Assembly (NCBI GenBank): GCA_964551735.1
Contig: CAZKEF010000035.1
Location: 1 to 57,822, forward strand
Reading direction: 5' to 3'
Source: DAOUAT01 sp964551735
GTDB lineage: Bacteria > Chloroflexota > Anaerolineae > CG2-30-64-16
DNA length: 57,822 nt
Shown one piece after another: positions 31,813-39,979 of the stretch. The translations under genes and the position numbers were made by a program. A model generated the notes under the pieces. The model was not told where the DNA came from. It saw only the letters and a program-made list of their open reading frames with translations, and did not search any database. Each line of letters opens with the position of its first letter. Position 1 is the stretch's first letter.

Positions 31813-32451
31813 ATGGAAGTCCTGATCAGAAACGAACGTGCGGAGGACATCCGGGCGGTTGAAGAGGTGACCCGAGAAGCCTTCTGGAACCTCTATGCGC
31901 CGGGCTGCAGCGAGCACTACATGGTGCATACCTTACGTGACCACAAGGACTTCATCCCCGAACTGGACTATATCGCGCTCGTTGACGGACGGGTCGTCGG
32001 CAACATCGTGTACACCCGGGCCACCCTCATCGGTGAAGATGGTGAAAGCCTGGAGATCGCCTCCTTCGGCCCCGTGAGCGTGCTGCCTGCGTAACAGAGA
32101 CAGGGGATCGGCTCCCGGCTGATCCAGCATTCGCTCCGGGCCGCCAAGGAGCTCAGCTGGAAGGCCGTCGCTATCTACGGGGACCCGCACAATTACTGCA
32201 AGCACGGCTTCAGGAACGGGAAAGATCTGGGCATCAGCGACGGCAACGGTGATTATCCTCATGGCTTGCTGGCCCTGGAATTGGAGAAGGATGTGCTGGC
32301 CGGACACCGTTGGCGCTTTCAGATCAGCCCGGTCTATGAATGCAACGCGAGCGATGTAGAGGCATTCGACAAGCGGTTTCCGCCCAAAGAGAAAGGGTAC
32401 CAGTACAGCCAGGAAATCTTCGCCATCGCAGTTCGTTCCTTCTTACGGTGA
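31813..32451 (+). pseudogene. GNAT N-acetyltransferase interrupted by one stop codon
   Basis: The frame from ATG 31813 (MEVLIRNERAEDIRAVEEV) runs to TAA at 32092-32094 and then continues in frame for 119 codons to TGA 32451. The stop replaces a residue in the acetyl-CoA-binding motif (VSVLPA-stop-QRQGIGSRL), where the family usually has Tyr, so TAC or TAT to TAA is likely. The rest (YGDPHNYCKHGFRN) is intact. It is either a very recent pseudogene or a base error. Confidence 0.8.
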
Positions 32452-33479
32452 AACACTTGAGCGAAGCAACGACCTTCATGCCCGGCCTGCGCGACCCCGT
32501 TCCGGCGCTGCTGGCCGCCGGGGACAGCGCGCTGGCCTACTTCGCGCGGCGTGACCTGCTGGGCGAGCCGGTGGGGCCGGCTTCCGCGCTGTGGGAGCTG
32601 CCCGAGCCGCAGCGGCTCCTGCGCAAACAGCAGGCGGATGGCTCGTGGCGCTACCCCGGCGGCAACCCGGAGACCACGCCAGGGAGCAACTATGCTGTGC
32701 TGGAGACCTTCCGCAGCCTGGGCGTGCTGGTCGAGAAGTTCGGCTGCGATCGTAGCCATCCGGCGCTACAGGCTGCGGCGGAGTATATCTTCTCGTGCCA
32801 GACGGCCGAGGGCGACATCCGCGGCATCCTGGGCAACCAGTACATGCCCTACTACCACGGCGCAATCCTGGAGCTGCTGGTCGTGGCTGGCTATGCCGAG
32901 GACGCGCGGGTGATCCGTGGCCTGGAATGGCTCCTGGCGCAACGCCAGGCCGACGGCGGCTGGATCGTGCCGCTGCAGGCCGTACCGGCGAAGCAGCGCA
33001 CGCGTGACCTGTGGCCGGGGCCGGCCATCCCGCCGGATCGGGCGCGGCCGTCCTCGCACCTGGCGACCGGTATGGTGCTGCGTGCGTTTGCCGCGCATCC
33101 GGCCTACCGGCGCCACCCGGCCGCGCTGGCGGCCGCGACCCTGCTCAAGGACCGCTTCTTCCTGGCTGACAAGTATGGTGACCGCCGGGCGCCCGCGTAC
33201 TGGTTGAAGTTCCAGTATCCGTTCTGGTGGACCAACCTGCTGACCGGACTGGATATCCTGGCGCGCATGAGCTTTGGGGCCGCTGACGCGGATGTGCGCC
33301 GCGGCCTGGACTGGTTCGCCGCCAACCAGGGGCCGGATAGCCTGTGGGAGCATGGCTACGGGGCCGGCAAAGGGGCGCACGCGCTGCGCCTCTGGGTGGC
33401 CCTGGCGATCTGTCGTGTCTTTACGAGATTCCGCCTCACCATCGATTCGCCGAAGGCAAGAGGGTCGGGCAGTGAGTAG
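32448..33479 (+). CDS. Terpenoid cyclase-like alpha/alpha-toroid protein
   Basis: A 343-residue protein whose QW-type repeats (QQADGSWRYPGG, QRQADGGWIVP, NQGPDSLWEHGYG) and helices match the squalene-cyclase/prenyltransferase toroid superfamily. The acidic DxDD motif of true cyclases is not seen, so activity is uncertain. I chose GTG 32448 because it overlaps the upstream TGA in a GTGA configuration; ATG 32478 (MPGLRDPVPALL) is an equally plausible start. It overlaps the next gene by 8 bp, suggesting the toroid protein and the HEAT-type protein are coexpressed. The substrate or partner is unknown. Confidence 0.65.
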   Translation: MKHLSEATTFMPGLRDPVPALLAAGDSALAYFARRDLLGEPVGPASALWELPEPQRLLRKQQADGSWRYPGGNPETTPGSNYAVLETFRSLGVLVEKFGCDRSHPALQAAAEYIFSCQTAEGDIRGILGNQYMPYYHGAILELLVVAGYAEDARVIRGLEWLLAQRQADGGWIVPLQAVPAKQRTRDLWPGPAIPPDRARPSSHLATGMVLRAFAAHPAYRRHPAALAAATLLKDRFFLADKYGDRRAPAYWLKFQYPFWWTNLLTGLDILARMSFGAADADVRRGLDWFAANQGPDSLWEHGYGAGKGAHALRLWVALAICRVFTRFRLTIDSPKARGSGSE

Positions 33480-34218
33480 ATTCGAGCACTACCGGCAGGT
33501 CTTGCGCAACCTCCCTGACTGGGAGCCATACCTCCTTAGCGAGTCGGGGCTGCCGGGGCCGCGGGGCAACATCGAGCTGGCGCAGGCTGCGGCCGACGTA
33601 GGGGACGAGGCGCGTTTCCTGCGCTTGCTGACCTTCGACGCCGGCCGTGCGCCGACCAACACGCCCCACGAGTTCCTGGCCTTTTGCGGCGCGGTCGGCC
33701 TGGGCCGGTTGATCGCCGAGGGCCGCCGCGACTTGCTGCCGCTGCTGCGCCGGCACGCGAACGATCCGCGTTGGCGCATGCGCGAAGCGGTGGCCATGGC
33801 GTTGCAGCGCTGGGGTGCGGCCGACATGCCCGGTCTGCTGGCCGAGATGGCGGCATGGGCGCGCGGTAGCTACCTCGAGCAGCGCGCGGCGGCGGCGGCG
33901 CTGTGCGAGCCGGCCCTGCTGCGGGAACCGACCGCTGGCGCACGCGTCCTGGCGCTCCTGGATGCCATCACGGCCGGCGTGGAACTGGCGCCGGAGCGCC
34001 GGAGTGAAGACTTCCAGGCGCTGCGCAAAGGGCTGGCTTACTGCTGGAGCGTAGCCGTAGCCGCGCAGCCCGAAGTTGGGCTGCCGCTGATGGAACGCTG
34101 GTGCGCCAGCCCTGATCACGACGTGCGCTGGATCATGCGCCAAAACCTGGGCAAGCAGCGGCTGATCCGTGTCGCCCCCGACTGGGCCGCGGCGTGGCGC
34201 GCAGCGTTGGGCAAATGA
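33472..34218 (+). CDS. HEAT-repeat-like protein
   Basis: A 248-residue helical protein that starts VSRFEHYRQVLRNLPDWEP from GTG 33472, overlapping the previous gene. It contains HEAT-like pairs of helices (WRMREAVAMALQRWGAADM, HDVRWIMRQNLGKQRL). The family is not clearly recognised; similar proteins occur beside DNA-glycosylase-like genes in several phyla, some with DNA-alkylation-repair-like HEAT folds. The downstream neighbour is the Fpg-like protein, so a role linked to DNA repair is possible but unproven. Confidence 0.55.
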   Translation: MSRFEHYRQVLRNLPDWEPYLLSESGLPGPRGNIELAQAAADVGDEARFLRLLTFDAGRAPTNTPHEFLAFCGAVGLGRLIAEGRRDLLPLLRRHANDPRWRMREAVAMALQRWGAADMPGLLAEMAAWARGSYLEQRAAAAALCEPALLREPTAGARVLALLDAITAGVELAPERRSEDFQALRKGLAYCWSVAVAAQPEVGLPLMERWCASPDHDVRWIMRQNLGKQRLIRVAPDWAAAWRAALGK

Positions 34219-34230
34219 ATGGAGGTTTCT

Positions 34231-35061
34231 ATGTTCGAGCTACCCGAGACCAGCACGCTGGCCCGGCAGATCAACGAAACGGTGGCCGGCAAGACCATCC
34301 GCAGCGGGACACTGGGCAACGCACCGCATAAGTTCGTCTGGTACAATCGCACCCACGAGGCGTTTGCCGGACTGGTCGCCGGGAAGACCGTCGGCCGGGC
34401 ACGCGCCCAGGGCCGCTGGCTGACCATCCCGCTGGCGCCGGGCTACACCCTGCTGCTGGGGGAGTGTGGGGGCCGGCTACTGTATCATCCGCCGGGCGCG
34501 CCCTTGCCGGAGAAGTATCACCTGTGGCTGACTTTCACCGACGGCGCCGCGCTCACGGCGCTGACCCAAATGTGGGGGGCGTTCGAGCTCTACGAGGCCG
34601 GGCAGGAGCAGGAACGCCAGTACATCAAGGGGATGCGCCCCACCCCGGTCGAGCCGACCTTCACCTTCGACTACTTCACAACCCTGATTGCTGAACTGGC
34701 GACAGGCGAGAAGCGCAGCGTCAAAGCGCTGCTCACGCAAGAGCAGCTCATCCCCGGCCTGGGCAACGCCATTGCGCAGGACATCATGTTCCGCGCCGGG
34801 CTGCACCCCAAACATCCCATCGGCCAGCTCAGCGCCGAGCAACGCCGCGCGCTCTATGACGCTATCGGCGTCACTGTGGCCGCTGCCATCGCCCAGGGCG
34901 GCCGCTATGACGAATTCGACCTCTACAACCGGCCCGGCGGCTACCGGCGCCTGATGGATAACCGCGCCGCCGGCCAGCCGTGCCCGACCTGCGGCACGAT
35001 CATCGAAAAGATCCAGTACCTGGGCGGCGCGTGCTACTTCTGTCCGCGCTGCCAGATATGA
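34231..35061 (+). CDS. Fpg/Nei-family DNA glycosylase-like protein, N-terminal proline replaced
   Basis: A 276-residue protein of Fpg/Nei layout: an N-terminal MFELPETSTLARQINETV, the H2TH-containing centre (KALLTQEQLIPGLGNAIAQDI), and a C-terminal zinc finger C-x2-C ... C-x2-C (CPTCG ... CPRCQ). In active Fpg/Nei the second residue is the catalytic Pro of PELPEV; here it is Phe, while the ELPE part and the H2TH are kept. A known group of relatives starts M-x-ELPE, so this is probably a genuine non-canonical branch with altered or lost lyase activity. ATG 34231 follows GGAGG by 6 bp. Confidence 0.8.
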   Translation: MFELPETSTLARQINETVAGKTIRSGTLGNAPHKFVWYNRTHEAFAGLVAGKTVGRARAQGRWLTIPLAPGYTLLLGECGGRLLYHPPGAPLPEKYHLWLTFTDGAALTALTQMWGAFELYEAGQEQERQYIKGMRPTPVEPTFTFDYFTTLIAELATGEKRSVKALLTQEQLIPGLGNAIAQDIMFRAGLHPKHPIGQLSAEQRRALYDAIGVTVAAAIAQGGRYDEFDLYNRPGGYRRLMDNRAAGQPCPTCGTIIEKIQYLGGACYFCPRCQI

Positions 35062-35076
35062 GCAGAGGAGATTTCC

Positions 35077-35226
35077 ATGGCCCAACAGTCCTGTGCGAAC
35101 TGTCCCATCCGCAAGAAGGCGGAAGCGCAGCCGAAATCGCTGCTGGCGCGACTGTGGCGCTGGCACACCACCTGGTGCCCCGGCTGGAAAGCGTACCAGA
35201 AGTCACTGGCGGACGGAAAGACATGA
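35077..35226 (+). CDS. Small Cys/Trp-rich protein (CxxC and CPGWK motifs)
   Basis: A 49-residue protein, MAQQSCANCPIRKKAEAQ at the N-terminus and RLWRWHTTWCPGWKAYQK near the end. C-x2-C plus a single Cys next to a WRWH pattern suggests metal or redox binding. Similar short proteins with a CPGWK motif occur in other bacteria, but I do not know a function. AGAGGAG lies 6-12 bp before the ATG. Its last codons overlap the start of the next gene (ATGATG), so translation is probably coupled. Confidence 0.6.
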   Translation: MAQQSCANCPIRKKAEAQPKSLLARLWRWHTTWCPGWKAYQKSLADGKT

Positions 35227-36077
35227 TGCACACTGGCCAGAAAGCACTGACAGCGGACGCCGATCTCTTGGGCGCGACCGCCCGGTGGATGGCCGCCGTG
35301 CGCGCGGCCGAAACACAGCGCGCGGACGCATTGGTGCGCGACCCGTGGGCTGCGACGTTGGCAGGCGCAGCGGGCCAGGCGTGGCTGGCCGCACGGCCGC
35401 CGGGCAGCACGACACCGATCGTGCTGCGTACGCGCTATTTCGATGATTTCTTGGCGCGCGCGGCCGCCGCGGGCCTGCGCCAGGTCGTGCTGCTGGCTGC
35501 AGGGTTGGATACACGCGCCTATCGGTTGCCGTGGCCCCAGGGGACGATCCTCTACGAGCTGGACCAGCCCCCGGTGGTGCGCCACAAGGAAGCTGTCCTC
35601 GCGGCTGCCGGTGCACAGCCCACCTGCGCGCGACGCCCGGTCGCAGCCGATCTCACGCAGCCGTGGGAAGCGCACCTGGTCGCCGCAGGCTTCCAACCCC
35701 AGGAGCCCGCCTGCTACCTGGCTGAGGGCTTTCTCTTCTACCTGCCGACCGAACAGGTTGTGCGGATCCTGGATGCGATTGCGCAGCGGGCAGCGCCGGG
35801 GAGCTGGCTGGGCTTCGATATCATCAACCGCGCTATGCTGGCCAGCCCGATCACCAAAGCCTGGGTTGACATGCAGGCGCAGGCCGGCGCGCCGTGGATC
35901 GGCGTGCTGGATGATCCGGTAGCGTTCCTGGCCGACCGCGGCTGGGACGCGTCCCTCTCGCAGGCGGGCGCGCCGGAGGCGCACCACGGCCGCTGGGCGC
36001 TGCCGGTGATCCCGGTGACGCAGCCAGACATGCCGCACAACTGGTATGTCACTGCACAGAAACGCGGGATGGGATAG
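35223..36077 (+). CDS. Class I SAM-dependent methyltransferase, LCM/PPM-type
   Basis: A 284-residue protein of the leucine carboxyl methyltransferase-like family. It has RTRYFDDFL, the SAM motif QVVLLAAGLDTRAYRLPW, VAADL before the second motif, and the conserved LAEGFLFYLPTEQVVRIL and DMPHNWYVTAQKR tail. Bacterial members often methylate small natural-product or lipid carboxylates; the substrate here is unknown. It starts at ATG 35223, overlapping the small Cys/Trp gene by 4 bp. Its last 639 bp plus the start of the next gene were duplicated to 46211-46924. Confidence 0.82.
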   Translation: MMHTGQKALTADADLLGATARWMAAVRAAETQRADALVRDPWAATLAGAAGQAWLAARPPGSTTPIVLRTRYFDDFLARAAAAGLRQVVLLAAGLDTRAYRLPWPQGTILYELDQPPVVRHKEAVLAAAGAQPTCARRPVAADLTQPWEAHLVAAGFQPQEPACYLAEGFLFYLPTEQVVRILDAIAQRAAPGSWLGFDIINRAMLASPITKAWVDMQAQAGAPWIGVLDDPVAFLADRGWDASLSQAGAPEAHHGRWALPVIPVTQPDMPHNWYVTAQKRGMG

Positions 36078-36085
36078 CATCATCC

Positions 36086-36592
36086 ATGACAGAAAAGCCA
36101 TCTCTGCATCCTGCACCTCAGGCCCGTTACGTCCACACAAATCTGATCGCGGCCGACTGGCAGGCGCTGGCCCGTTTCTATGAGACGGTGTTCGGCTGTG
36201 TGCGCGTGCCGCCGGAGCGCGACCTGGCCGGGCCGGCCATGGCGGCGGGCACGGGCCTGCCCGGGGCGCGCCTGCGCGGGGTTCACCTCCGCCTGCCGGG
36301 TTGGGGCGAGACCGGCCCAACGTTGGAGATCTTCACCTACGACCAGCTTGCCGATCGGCCGCCGGCCGCGGTCAATCGGCCTGGCTTCGGCCACCTGGCG
36401 TTCAGCGTGGCCGATGTCGTGGCCGCCGCGGCCGCGGTGCTGGCAGCGGGCGGCCGGCCTGTGGGCGAGATCGTCACCGTGACCGTCGCGGGCGGCGGTC
36501 GCGTCACCTGGTGTTACGTCACCGACCCGGAGGGCAATGTGCTCGAGCTGCAAAACTGGGCCGTTGGGGCGGCGGAAAAGGGCGAAAACTGA
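36086..36592 (+). CDS. VOC (glyoxalase/bleomycin-resistance) family protein
   Basis: A 168-residue protein with a VOC fold, two repeats of a beta-alpha-beta unit: ARYVHTNLIAADWQALARFY at the N-terminus and NRPGFGHLAFSVADVV followed by YVTDPEGNVLELQNW. The first metal-site His (VHTN) and the glutamate in LELQN are present. It starts 8 bp after the LCM gene, probably cotranscribed. The substrate is not predictable; members range from dioxygenases to fosfomycin/bleomycin resistance. Its first 23 codons were copied to 46857. Confidence 0.8.
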   Translation: MTEKPSLHPAPQARYVHTNLIAADWQALARFYETVFGCVRVPPERDLAGPAMAAGTGLPGARLRGVHLRLPGWGETGPTLEIFTYDQLADRPPAAVNRPGFGHLAFSVADVVAAAAAVLAAGGRPVGEIVTVTVAGGGRVTWCYVTDPEGNVLELQNWAVGAAEKGEN

Positions 36593-36593
36593 C

Positions 36594-37463
36594 ATGCGCA
36601 GCGAACAAGAGATACTCGACCTGATCCTGGGCACCGCCCGGAACGACGAGCGCATTCGGGCCGTGATCCTGAACGGCTCGCGCGCCAACCCCAACGCGCC
36701 GCTCGACCGCTTTCAGGATTTCGACATCGTCTACATCGTGACCGATGTCACGCCCTTCCGGCACAACCTGGATTGGATCCGGCGCTTCGGCGAGCTGATG
36801 ATCCTGCAGATGCCCGATGAGATGGACGATCCGCCATCCGATAACGAGGGCGGCTTCACCTATCTGATGCAGTTCGCCGACGGCAACCGCATTGACCTGG
36901 GCATTGATCCGCCGGCCATGCTTCCCGAACTGGTCGGGGACAGCCAGAGCATCGTGCTCCTGGACAAGGACGGGATCGTCCCGCCGCTGCCGCCGGCCAG
37001 CGACCGCGACTACCTGCCCCAGCCGCCAACCGCCAAGGCGTTCGCTGATTGCTGCAACGAGTTTTGGTGGGTCTGCCCCTACGTGGCCAAGGGGTTGTGG
37101 CGCAGGGAGATCACATACGCCAAACACATGCAGGAGCACTATGTGCGCGCCCAGCTCATGAAGATGCTGAACTGGGCCGTTGGCGTGGCGACCGGGTTCA
37201 CGGCCAGCCCCGGCAAATTCGGCAAGTATCTCCAGCGCTACCTGTCGCCGGAGGAATGGGCGCTGCTGCTGACGACCTATGCCGATGCCAGTTACGAGCG
37301 CACGTGGGCGGCGCTGTACGCCACGTGTGAGCTTTTCAGGGTCGCGGCCTTGCGCGTGGCCACGCACTTCGGCTATGATTATCCGCATGGCGACGATGCG
37401 CGGGTGAGCGCGCACCTGCAGCATGTGCGGCTGCTGCCACAGGATGCGCAGGAGATCTATTGA
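36594..37463 (+). CDS. Aminoglycoside 6-adenylyltransferase-like protein (ANT(6) family)
   Basis: A 289-residue nucleotidyltransferase. The N-terminal active site has LNGSRANPNAPLDRFQDFD with G-S and D-x-D acids, as in AadE/AadK. It is followed by the family segments MPDEMDDPPSDNEGGF, DLGIDPP, and FWWVCPYVAKGLWRREITYA. The C-terminal helical part ends HFGYDYPHGDD. Known family members adenylate streptomycin at position 6. It starts 2 bp after the VOC stop and overlaps the following gene, so the three are likely cotranscribed. It is too diverged to claim activity on streptomycin. Confidence 0.85.
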   Translation: MRSEQEILDLILGTARNDERIRAVILNGSRANPNAPLDRFQDFDIVYIVTDVTPFRHNLDWIRRFGELMILQMPDEMDDPPSDNEGGFTYLMQFADGNRIDLGIDPPAMLPELVGDSQSIVLLDKDGIVPPLPPASDRDYLPQPPTAKAFADCCNEFWWVCPYVAKGLWRREITYAKHMQEHYVRAQLMKMLNWAVGVATGFTASPGKFGKYLQRYLSPEEWALLLTTYADASYERTWAALYATCELFRVAALRVATHFGYDYPHGDDARVSAHLQHVRLLPQDAQEIY

Positions 37464-38005
37464 ACCGCATGCCAGACGTCATCATTCAACCCCTCACCGC
37501 CGCCAACCAGGCCGACCTCAACCGCTGCGACAACGCGTTCACAGTGGAGGCTGAACTGCACCTGACCGCCGGGGACGGGCGCATCAGCTACACGGCCGAG
37601 CCGGTGACACCTTATGTCAAACGCTACAGCCCTGAGGTCTGCGATGCGCAAACCTACAGCGAGAAGCCCGACCACGCCGCGTGGCTGGCCTATGTGGATG
37701 GCCGGATCGCCGGGCAGATCCTCGTCCACGAGAACTGGAATCGCTTCGCCATCATCTGGGACATCGCCGTGGACCCGCCCTTCCGCCGCCGGGGCATTGG
37801 CCAGCGCCTGATCGCGGAGGCGGTCGCGTGGGCGCGGGGCCGCGACCTGCCCGGCATGATGCTGGAGACGCAGCACATCAACGCCGCGGCGTGCCGGCTG
37901 TATGAGCGCTGCGGCTTCGTGCTCGGCGGGTTCGACGCCTGCCTGTACCGCGGGGTCATGCCCGGGACGCGCGAGATCGCCCTGTTCTGGTACCTACTGT
38001 TTTGA
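37460..38005 (+). CDS. Streptothricin-acetyltransferase-like GNAT protein
   Basis: A 181-residue GNAT protein. Acetyl-CoA motif RRRGIGQRLIAEAVAWA follows WDIAVDPPF, and the end MMLETQHINAAACRLYERCGF then EIALFWYL closely follows the Sat/SatA streptothricin acetyltransferases (motif LETQDIN-x-SAC, EIAIFWY tail). A TTG at 37460 overlaps the upstream stop and lies 6 bp after GGAG; ATG 37469 is an alternative. With the ANT(6)-like gene it recalls the aadE-sat pair of clinical resistance clusters, but in a chromosomal, diverged form. Activity needs a biochemical test. Confidence 0.8.
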   Translation: MNRMPDVIIQPLTAANQADLNRCDNAFTVEAELHLTAGDGRISYTAEPVTPYVKRYSPEVCDAQTYSEKPDHAAWLAYVDGRIAGQILVHENWNRFAIIWDIAVDPPFRRRGIGQRLIAEAVAWARGRDLPGMMLETQHINAAACRLYERCGFVLGGFDACLYRGVMPGTREIALFWYLLF

Positions 38006-38339
38006 AAGGGACTACGACCTGATGTCTTCCACCCAACACTACCTGGCCCATCCCACCCCACCAGCCAACCGACGAAAAACGCCACCGGCTTTGCGACGAC
38101 CCTTGCCGGAAGCCGCTGGGCGTTGCCTTTTGAGACACTTCCCGTCGCGCTCAGACGGATGGCGGTTTTCGCTTGGGTCGCGCCCTCTTGCCACATCGGA
38201 AAGCCTGACTATGGAGTATACGGTTTCCGCCTAAGGGCCTGCACCCGCCTCTGGGTCAGCCTAAGACGTCGATCCGGAATCACGCAGAAAGCCAAGTGTG
38301 CTACCGGGTGAGGGAGACCTCTCCTTATCACTCCAGGTA
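38006..38339. other. Intergenic stretch with a small gene remnant
   Basis: Near 38022 a frame begins MSSTQHYLAHPTPP and then decays; the same beginning (MQPTQHYPEP) is found in the truncated NUDIX-like gene at 48506. The rest shows no gene, and no clear attC for the neighbouring methyltransferase. Confidence 0.4.
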
Positions 38340-39095
38340 TCAGGTGGCCTCTGCATCCGGTCTGCAGATCAGGACGATCTTGCCGGATGTTGCTTCATCG
38401 AACGTCCCCCCACCCAGGTCTCCGTACACGGAATCCACCGTGAGACCGGCGCGCACGGCGATACCCGCCAACTCGGAGCTGCTGTACAGTCGCTGGCGAC
38501 GCTCGGCAGTATGCTGGACCCCTTTCTCCGTCACCGTGACCTCCTCGCACACAACCTGCCGACTGGCATCAAGCTCCCGCCGTACGACGATGACTCGACC
38601 TTTCCGTTCTTCGCGTCCAAGCGCTTCGAAGGCGTTCAGAATACGTGGCCCGTTGACGACTGCCAGCACCACGCGTCCCTCGGGTGCAGTCACTCGCGCC
38701 ATCTCGTGAATGATGCCCTCGTTCTCATCCTCCGTGTCGAAGAAGCCGAACGCGTCAAACAGGACCGCGAATCTGTAGACGCGAGCGGACGGAAGTGCTC
38801 GCATGTCTCCCAGAATCCAGTTCACCTCGATGCCAGCCTGAGCTGCCAACCGCCGCGCCTCGTGGAGGAGGGAAGGCGATGCATCGAGCCCCGTGACGCG
38901 CATCCCGCGACTCGCGAAGGCCAGGCTGTAGCGTCCCTGGCCACACCCCACGTCGAGCAGCGAATCCCCACGGGCCGCTGAGAGCCGGCTTAGCAAGAAG
39001 TCCACATGCCCATACTCTGCGTCGCTGGGAGGCCCAACAGCCCACCGGCGAAGATATAGCTCGTCAAAGTATCGGCGGGTCCAAGATTCAGACAT
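38340..39095 (-). CDS. Class I SAM-dependent methyltransferase (cassette gene)
   Basis: A 251-residue methyltransferase: motif I SLLDVGCGQGRYSLAFASRG, acidic motif GLDASPSLL, then ILGDMRALP, and an RFAVLFDAFGFF/RVTAPEGRVVLAV post region. It starts at ATG 39095 (MSESWTRRYFDELYLRRW). The start lies 22 bp after the GTTAGGC core site at 39117-39123, a typical distance for an integron cassette gene. Downstream of its stop I do not see an attC. The substrate is unknown. GC content and codon use look close to neighbouring genes. Confidence 0.82.
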   Translation of the reverse strand: MSESWTRRYFDELYLRRWAVGPPSDAEYGHVDFLLSRLSAARGDSLLDVGCGQGRYSLAFASRGMRVTGLDASPSLLHEARRLAAQAGIEVNWILGDMRALPSARVYRFAVLFDAFGFFDTEDENEGIIHEMARVTAPEGRVVLAVVNGPRILNAFEALGREERKGRVIVVRRELDASRQVVCEEVTVTEKGVQHTAERRQRLYSSSELAGIAVRAGLTVDSVYGDLGGGTFDEATSGKIVLICRPDAEAT

Positions 39096-39116
39096 GACGC
39101 CAGACGTCCTCACTAT

Positions 39117-39248
39117 GCCTAACGGGGCGCGCATCAGCCGCCACGCGGCTGCCGCAGTGAAGCCAAGCGTGAACCAAACCGCCACAACAGCGAAACCCGC
39201 TTCACAAAAATCCTCGATAGCGTGGTCGGCTGCATGCGCTGGTTGGGC
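39117..39248 (-). repeat. attC-like integron recombination site of the YdeI cassette
   Basis: On the minus strand it starts GCCCAACCAGCGCATGCAG, continues with CCGAC, and ends CGGCTGATGCGCGCC then GTTAGGC. The 7-mer ends fit RYYYAAC and GTTRRRY. The inner arms GCGCATGCAGCCG and CGGCTGATGCGC pair imperfectly, as the L boxes of attC do. It lies just after the stop at 39280, on the expected side. Confidence 0.8.
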
Positions 39249-39279
39249 CGCCACTTTGTTGACCCGATTGACCGGCCCC

Positions 39280-39858
39280 TCAGTAGTGTTTCTCGATGCC
39301 ACCAAACCCAAACTGCTTGTTCTGCTCCGTCATCTGGATGAAGTATCGCAAGCGCTTCTCGAACTCCTGCGGCCTCTTGCGCGCCGCGTCGATGAAGGCA
39401 ATGCGGATGCGAATGTACGCTGGCGAAAAGCCTTGAAAGTTCTGCCAGGCCGTCTGGCTGGCCTTGAGCGCCTTGAGGATGTCCGGCGGAATCTCGAACG
39501 CCTCTTCGTCCAGGACATCCTCCAAGGTGGCCAGCACCTCTGTGGCTACCTTCCCCTGCTTGACCAGAGCCCTCAGCCGCTCCTTGTTCGCCTGGGAGTA
39601 GCGACTCTTGGGCTTCCGCACTGAAAATCTTTGAGCGAAGCTGTCCTCGTCGATCGTCTTGACCGTGCTGTCGATCCAACCGAAGCAGAGCGCTTCCTCC
39701 ACGGCATCATTGTAGGGGATGCGCGGTTTGCCGGCGTGCTTCTTGTAGTAGATGAGCCAGACTTCTGTCTCGGACTTGTAGTGCTTCTCCAGCCAGGTGC
39801 GCCACTCTTGGCGAGTGGCGACATATAGCATCTTGTTCTTGTCTGGGTTACGTGTCAT
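39280..39858 (-). CDS. YdeI/OmdA-family protein (bacteriocin-protection like), cassette gene
   Basis: A 192-residue protein, MTRNPDKNKMLYVATRQEW, then WLEKHYKSETEVWLIYYKK, YNDAVEEALCFGWIDSTVK and SVRKPKSRYSQANKERLRAL. This is the YdeI/OmpD-associated family, with a hydrophobic helical C-terminal part (IPPDILKALKASQTAW). Its role is poorly understood; Salmonella YdeI is linked to antimicrobial peptide resistance. ATG 39858 is preferred over 39924, because the family starts here. The gene is bounded by the core site at 39904 and the attC at 39117-39248, one of the most common gene families in integron cassettes. Confidence 0.85.
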   Translation of the reverse strand: MTRNPDKNKMLYVATRQEWRTWLEKHYKSETEVWLIYYKKHAGKPRIPYNDAVEEALCFGWIDSTVKTIDEDSFAQRFSVRKPKSRYSQANKERLRALVKQGKVATEVLATLEDVLDEEAFEIPPDILKALKASQTAWQNFQGFSPAYIRIRIAFIDAARKRPQEFEKRLRYFIQMTEQNKQFGFGGIEKHY

Positions 39859-39903
39859 GGTCGAACCAGCAATGCGATGAGCGTTCGGTTGTTGTGTTCG
39901 GCG

Positions 39904-39975
39904 GCCCAACGGCCTGTGTTTCACCTGTGCCGCGAAGCGCAGCGGAGCGTCGTCGGGTGCAAGCGCTGGCTAGGC
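39904..39975 (-). repeat. attC-like integron site of the CPBP cassette
   Basis: 72 bp. Minus strand: GCCTAGCCAGCGCTTGCAC at the start (one mismatch to RYYYAAC) and GTTGGGC at the end. The centre (CGCTCCGCTGCGCTTCGCGG) can form a hairpin typical of attC. It follows the CPBP stop at 39980 directly. Confidence 0.7.
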
Positions 39976-39979
39976 CGCA

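Noticed and set aside
38000..38340. A third attC downstream of the cassette methyltransferase
   Set aside because: Only CTTAGGC-like heptamers were found, with no GTTRRRY/RYYYAAC pair and no pairing inner arms.
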